34,106 nt of DNA from Desulfovibrio sp. DV (GTDB lineage Bacteria > Desulfobacterota > Desulfovibrionia > Desulfovibrionales > Desulfovibrionaceae), in NCBI RefSeq assembly GCF_001936595.1, contig NZ_MLBG01000042.1:1-34106 (forward strand), written 5' to 3'. Positions 31,312 through 34,106 of the stretch are shown here, one piece after another. The translations under genes and the position numbers were made by a program. The notes below the pieces were generated by a model. The model saw only the letters and a program-made list of their open reading frames with translations. It was not told the origin of the DNA and did no database searches. Within the stretch, counting starts at the first letter, position 1; each line of letters opens with the position of its first letter.

Positions 31312-33181
31312 AAGGGGGCTCCCCCTCCCTCTGGCGCTTTTTGAGATGAATTTCCAGGCAGGCCACGGCCGCCGGCGTCACCCCGGAAATCCGTCCGGCC
31401 TGCGCCAGGGTGTGCGGGGCCACCCGGGCGAGCTTTTCCACCACCTCCCGGGACAGGCCGGAAACCGCCTCATAATCCAGGTCCGGCGGCAGGGCCACGG
31501 TCTCATGGCGGCCCATACGGCCGGCCAATTCCTCCTGGCGCTTGAGGTAGCCTTCATATTTGATGCGGGTTTCAGTTTCCACCGCCGCCTGCTGCTCGAG
31601 TTGCGCCAACTCGGGCCAGAAACGGACCAGATCGGGCAGGGTGACGTCCGGGCGGCGCAGGAGTTCGTCCAGGCGCAGGCTGCGGTCAGCCGGCCGGCCG
31701 CCCAGGGCGGCCCAGGCGTCGTCGTCGCAGTCCCCGGGCCGCACTCGGCGCTCGGCCAGACCGGCCAGGACGGCGGCAATGGCCGCTTCCTTGCGACAAA
31801 AAATATCCCATTGGGCCTCGCCGACCAGACCCAGGTCCCGACCCAGGGCGGTCAGGCGGGCGTCGGCGTTGCCCTCGCGCAATAGCAGCCGATGCTCGGC
31901 CCGGGAGGTGAACATGCGGTAGGGTTCGGTCGTTCCCTTGGTGACCAGATCGTCGACCAGAACGGCCATGTAGGCCTGGTCGCGGCGCAGGAGAAAGGGC
32001 GGCCGGCCGGCCAGGGCGCAATAGGCGTTCAGCGCCGCCCAAAGGCCCTGGGCCGCTGCTTCTTCGTAGCCGGACGTGCCGTTGATCTGCCCGGCCAGAT
32101 AGAGTCCGGCCAGGGCCTTGGTCTCCAGCGTAGGCTTTAATTGAACCGGGTCGGCGTAGTCGTATTCGATGGCATAGCCCGGCCGCACGATCCGGGCGTT
32201 TTCCAGGCCCGGTATGGTGGCGATCATGGCCTTCTGGGTTTCGATGGGCAGGCTGGTGGAGATGCCGTTGGGGTAGATCTCGGGATTATCCAACCCTTCC
32301 GGCTCCAGAAAAACATGATGCCGGTCGCGTTCGGGAAACCGGGCCACCTTGTCTTCCACCGACGGACAGTAGCGCGCTCCCGTGCCCTCAATGACGCCGG
32401 TAAACAGCGGCGAACGGTCGAATCCGGCCCGGATGGCGGCGTGGGTGGCCTCGTTGGTATGGGTCAGGTAGCAGGGAACCTGCGGCAGGACCGGTCCGGG
32501 GCCGTGGAAACTGAAGCCCGGCGGCGGGGTGTCGCCGGGTTGGGGTTCGGTCTTGGAGAAGTCGATGCTTTTGGCCAAAAGCCGCGGAGTGGTGCCGGTC
32601 TTGAGCCGGCCCAGGGCCAGGCCGTGGCGGGCCAGACTGGCCGAGAGTCCGTCGGAGGGCGGATCGCCGAGCCGGCCGCCGCGCAGTTGGGTCAGGCCAA
32701 TGTGAATGAGGCCGCCGAGAAACGTGCCGGTGGTGACCAGCACGGCCCGGCCGGCAAAGACCTCGCCCGAGGCGACCCGCACGCCGCACACCCGTCCGTT
32801 CTCGGCCAGGATGTCTTCCGCACTGTCCTGGCGCACGGCCAGATTGTCCTGGGCGAAGACGTCGCGCTTGACCACCCGCATATAGGCGTCGCGGTCGATC
32901 TGGGCCCGGGTGGCCCGCACGGCCGGTCCCTTGCTGGTATTGAGCGTGCGGAATTGGATGCCGGCTGCATCGGCCCAAAGGCCCATGCGCCCGCCCAAAG
33001 CGTCGATCTCGCGGACCATATGGCCCTTGGCCAGGCCGCCGATGGCCGGGTTGCAGGACAGGTGGCCGATGCGGTCCACGTTTTGCGTCAGGAGCAGGGT
33101 GGCCAGGCCCAGCCGGGCCGCGGCCATGGCCGCCTCGCACCCGGCATGGCCGGCCCCGATGACGATGAGATCGAAAGTCAT
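31286..33181 (-). CDS. mnmG: tRNA uridine-5-carboxymethylaminomethyl modification enzyme MnmG (GidA)
   Basis: A 631-residue protein with GGAGG 9 bases before the ATG at 33181; the longer open frame to 33352 crosses a repeat and is not coding. It starts [18 protein letters not shown] (FAD-binding) followed by [24 protein letters not shown], and contains [16 protein letters not shown] and the C-terminal helical domain that contacts MnmE. With MnmE it modifies U34 of several tRNAs. Length and motifs are standard. Its end overlaps the PilZ gene by 26 bases, suggesting coupled translation. Confidence 0.97.
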   Translation of the reverse strand: MTFDLIVIGAGHAGCEAAMAAARLGLATLLLTQNVDRIGHLSCNPAIGGLAKGHMVREIDALGGRMGLWADAAGIQFRTLNTSKGPAVRATRAQIDRDAYMRVVKRDVFAQDNLAVRQDSAEDILAENGRVCGVRVASGEVFAGRAVLVTTGTFLGGLIHIGLTQLRGGRLGDPPSDGLSASLARHGLALGRLKTGTTPRLLAKSIDFSKTEPQPGDTPPPGFSFHGPGPVLPQVPCYLTHTNEATHAAIRAGFDRSPLFTGVIEGTGARYCPSVEDKVARFPERDRHHVFLEPEGLDNPEIYPNGISTSLPIETQKAMIATIPGLENARIVRPGYAIEYDYADPVQLKPTLETKALAGLYLAGQINGTSGYEEAAAQGLWAALNAYCALAGRPPFLLRRDQAYMAVLVDDLVTKGTTEPYRMFTSRAEHRLLLREGNADARLTALGRDLGLVGEAQWDIFCRKEAAIAAVLAGLAERRVRPGDCDDDAWAALGGRPADRSLRLDELLRRPDVTLPDLVRFWPELAQLEQQAAVETETRIKYEGYLKRQEELAGRMGRHETVALPPDLDYEAVSGLSREVVEKLARVAPHTLAQAGRISGVTPAAVACLEIHLKKRQREGEPPCVRRGDGL

Positions 33182-33218
33182 GAACTGGAGCCTCCAAAAG
33201 AAAAGAACGCAAGAGAAA

Positions 33219-33235
33219 CAGGGGCGCTGCCCCTG
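33219..33235 (-). terminator. Terminator-like hairpin between methyltransferase and mnmG
   Basis: CAGGGGC and GCCCCTG pair perfectly over 7 bp around a 3-base loop, followed on the minus strand by the pyrimidine-rich TTTCTCTT. It lies between the methyltransferase stop and the mnmG start and probably ends the methyltransferase transcript. Confidence 0.55.
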
Positions 33236-33242
33236 CACCCCG

Positions 33243-33278
33243 CCGGGGGGGATAATCCCCCCGGACCCCCTTGATGGG
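33243..33278 (+). repeat. GC-rich palindromic intergenic repeat, copy 2
   Basis: The same element as 15916-15950 with one additional G in the G-run: an 8-bp CCGGGGGG/CCCCCCGG hairpin around ATAAT, then ACCCCCTTGATGGG. Both copies are in the same orientation on the plus strand. Confidence 0.85.
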
Positions 33279-33315
33279 GGGACAGAGCCTGAAAACGTGT
33301 TGCGTAAGCAAAGTT

Positions 33316-33972
33316 TTAGGCAATCAAAGAGGGCTTTTGGCCAAGGCAGCACAACCAGCCCTGGTCGGTCTCTTCATGGACGGCGACGTCCTCGAAACCG
33401 GCGGTGGTGAAGAGGTCCCGGAACTGGATCGGGCTCAAGTAGGCCATGGGCACGAGTGCCAGCCATTTTTGGTTGCGGGCGTCGAATTTGGGGGTGTCGT
33501 AGACCTCGGCCAAGAGCAGGAAACGACCGCCGGGGCGCAGCACGCGCCGCACTTCGTGCAGATCCGCGGCGAGGTTGGGCCAGAAATAGTGCGTCTCCAC
33601 GGCCGTGGCCAGATGGAAGGTGGCGTCGGGATAGGGCAGGGCCGAAACCGAGGCCCGGCGCACGTCCATGCGTCCCTGGGCAATGGTTTGGGCATTGTAC
33701 CGCCGGGACAGGGCCACGCTTTTTTCCGAGGCGTCGATGCCGCAGATGCGTCCTTTGGGGGCGAGCGTAGCCAGCCGGGCCAGGGTCCGCCCGCCGCCGC
33801 AGCCGATGTCGAGCACGTCGTTGTCCGGGGCGATAGGCACATGGGACAGGCCCCAGCCGGTCAGCTCGAAATGGCTGCGGTTCATGCGCCGGCCGATATA
33901 TTCGCCAAGGATGCCACCGGGCCGGCGGCACTGCTCCATCAAGAGCTTTTTCCAGGCGCGCTTCACGTTCAT
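33316..33972 (-). CDS. Class I SAM-dependent methyltransferase
   Basis: A 218-residue protein with GAGG 5 bases before the ATG. Motif I is [12 protein letters not shown] (53-64), followed by [41 protein letters not shown] and [14 protein letters not shown], the pattern of Methyltransf_11 enzymes. The substrate is unknown; relatives act on small molecules, lipids or quinones. The C-terminus has a WLCC segment. About 130 bases to the right edge of the window contain no identifiable gene and may hold its promoter. Confidence 0.88.
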   Translation of the reverse strand: MNVKRAWKKLLMEQCRRPGGILGEYIGRRMNRSHFELTGWGLSHVPIAPDNDVLDIGCGGGRTLARLATLAPKGRICGIDASEKSVALSRRYNAQTIAQGRMDVRRASVSALPYPDATFHLATAVETHYFWPNLAADLHEVRRVLRPGGRFLLLAEVYDTPKFDARNQKWLALVPMAYLSPIQFRDLFTTAGFEDVAVHEETDQGWLCCLGQKPSLIA

Positions 33973-34106
33973 TGCGACCTCTTAGCACCTGCCCCGTTGC
34001 CGGGGGTCGGGGGCTATACTCTCCCCGACCGTCGGAACAGGCGGTGGTTCCCGTCACGTGTCTGCCGCGGCTTCCCTGGCCACAGCAGAACAGACTGTCG
34101 ACCAAC

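Noticed and set aside
33182-33352. N-terminal extension of mnmG
   Set aside because: The extension crosses the repeat and terminator; the ATG at 33181 has a good ribosome site and the family start.
1-34106. tRNA, rRNA, CRISPR arrays, complete insertion sequences
   Set aside because: Looked for and not seen; no regularly spaced repeats, transposase motifs or cloverleaf-like sequences were noticed by eye.

Overview
High-GC bacterial chromosome segment. Gene content (MoaD-like protein, CoA-disulfide/persulfide reductase with rhodanese, a probable selenoprotein, many sensor kinases, the style of intergenic GC-rich repeats) suggests a sulfate-reducing Desulfovibrionaceae-like deltaproteobacterium. 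That assignment is inference; there is no rRNA or other marker to settle it.

Layout. (1) 1-6.7 kb, mostly plus strand: the 3' end of an acyltransferase-like membrane protein, a Cys-rich DUF3795 protein, a convergent MoaD/ThiS-like sulfur carrier, a periplasmic solute-binding protein translationally coupled to a hybrid sensor kinase, and a pyruvate/indolepyruvate decarboxylase. (2) 6.8-10.3 kb, minus strand: a globin-coupled histidine kinase, a YjbQ protein and an FAD/NAD disulfide reductase fused to rhodanese. (3) 10.5-20.9 kb: a surface-polysaccharide cluster arranged divergently around 13.6 kb, with two glycosyltransferase genes leftward (one a GT4-GT2 fusion) and an ABC-2 permease, Wzt-type ATPase, methyltransferase-GT4 fusion, GT2 and GT4 rightward, several with overlapping ends. 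(4) 20.9-22.3 kb: a lower-GC segment with one S41 peptidase gene, probably acquired. (5) 22.4-34.1 kb, all minus strand: housekeeping and signalling genes (methyltransferase, mnmG, PilZ protein, corC, lnt, prfB with its programmed frameshift, GGDEF cyclase, MinD/FlhG-like ATPase, HU) ending in two tandem paralogues of a degenerate UshA-type metallophosphatase.

The most interesting item is in region 5. The second paralogue (22413-23288) has an in-frame TGA at 23145-23147 exactly where its sister has the last Cys of a CxxC motif. The frame continues with clear homology for another 244 codons. Just downstream of the TGA lies a hairpin with the bacterial SECIS layout (GGU, bulged U, short stem, G-starting loop, ACC). 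I read it as a periplasmic CxxU selenoprotein. Both paralogues have lost every metal ligand of the UshA fold that I could align by eye, so they look like a repurposed pseudo-phosphatase carrying a redox motif.

Other points: a GC-rich repeat shared by 15.9 kb and 33.2 kb, one copy of which supplies the C-terminal tail of the ABC ATPase; a perfect 20-bp inverted repeat at 16.1 kb; and 10-bp direct repeats flanking the low-GC segment. I saw no tRNA, rRNA, CRISPR array or complete insertion sequence.
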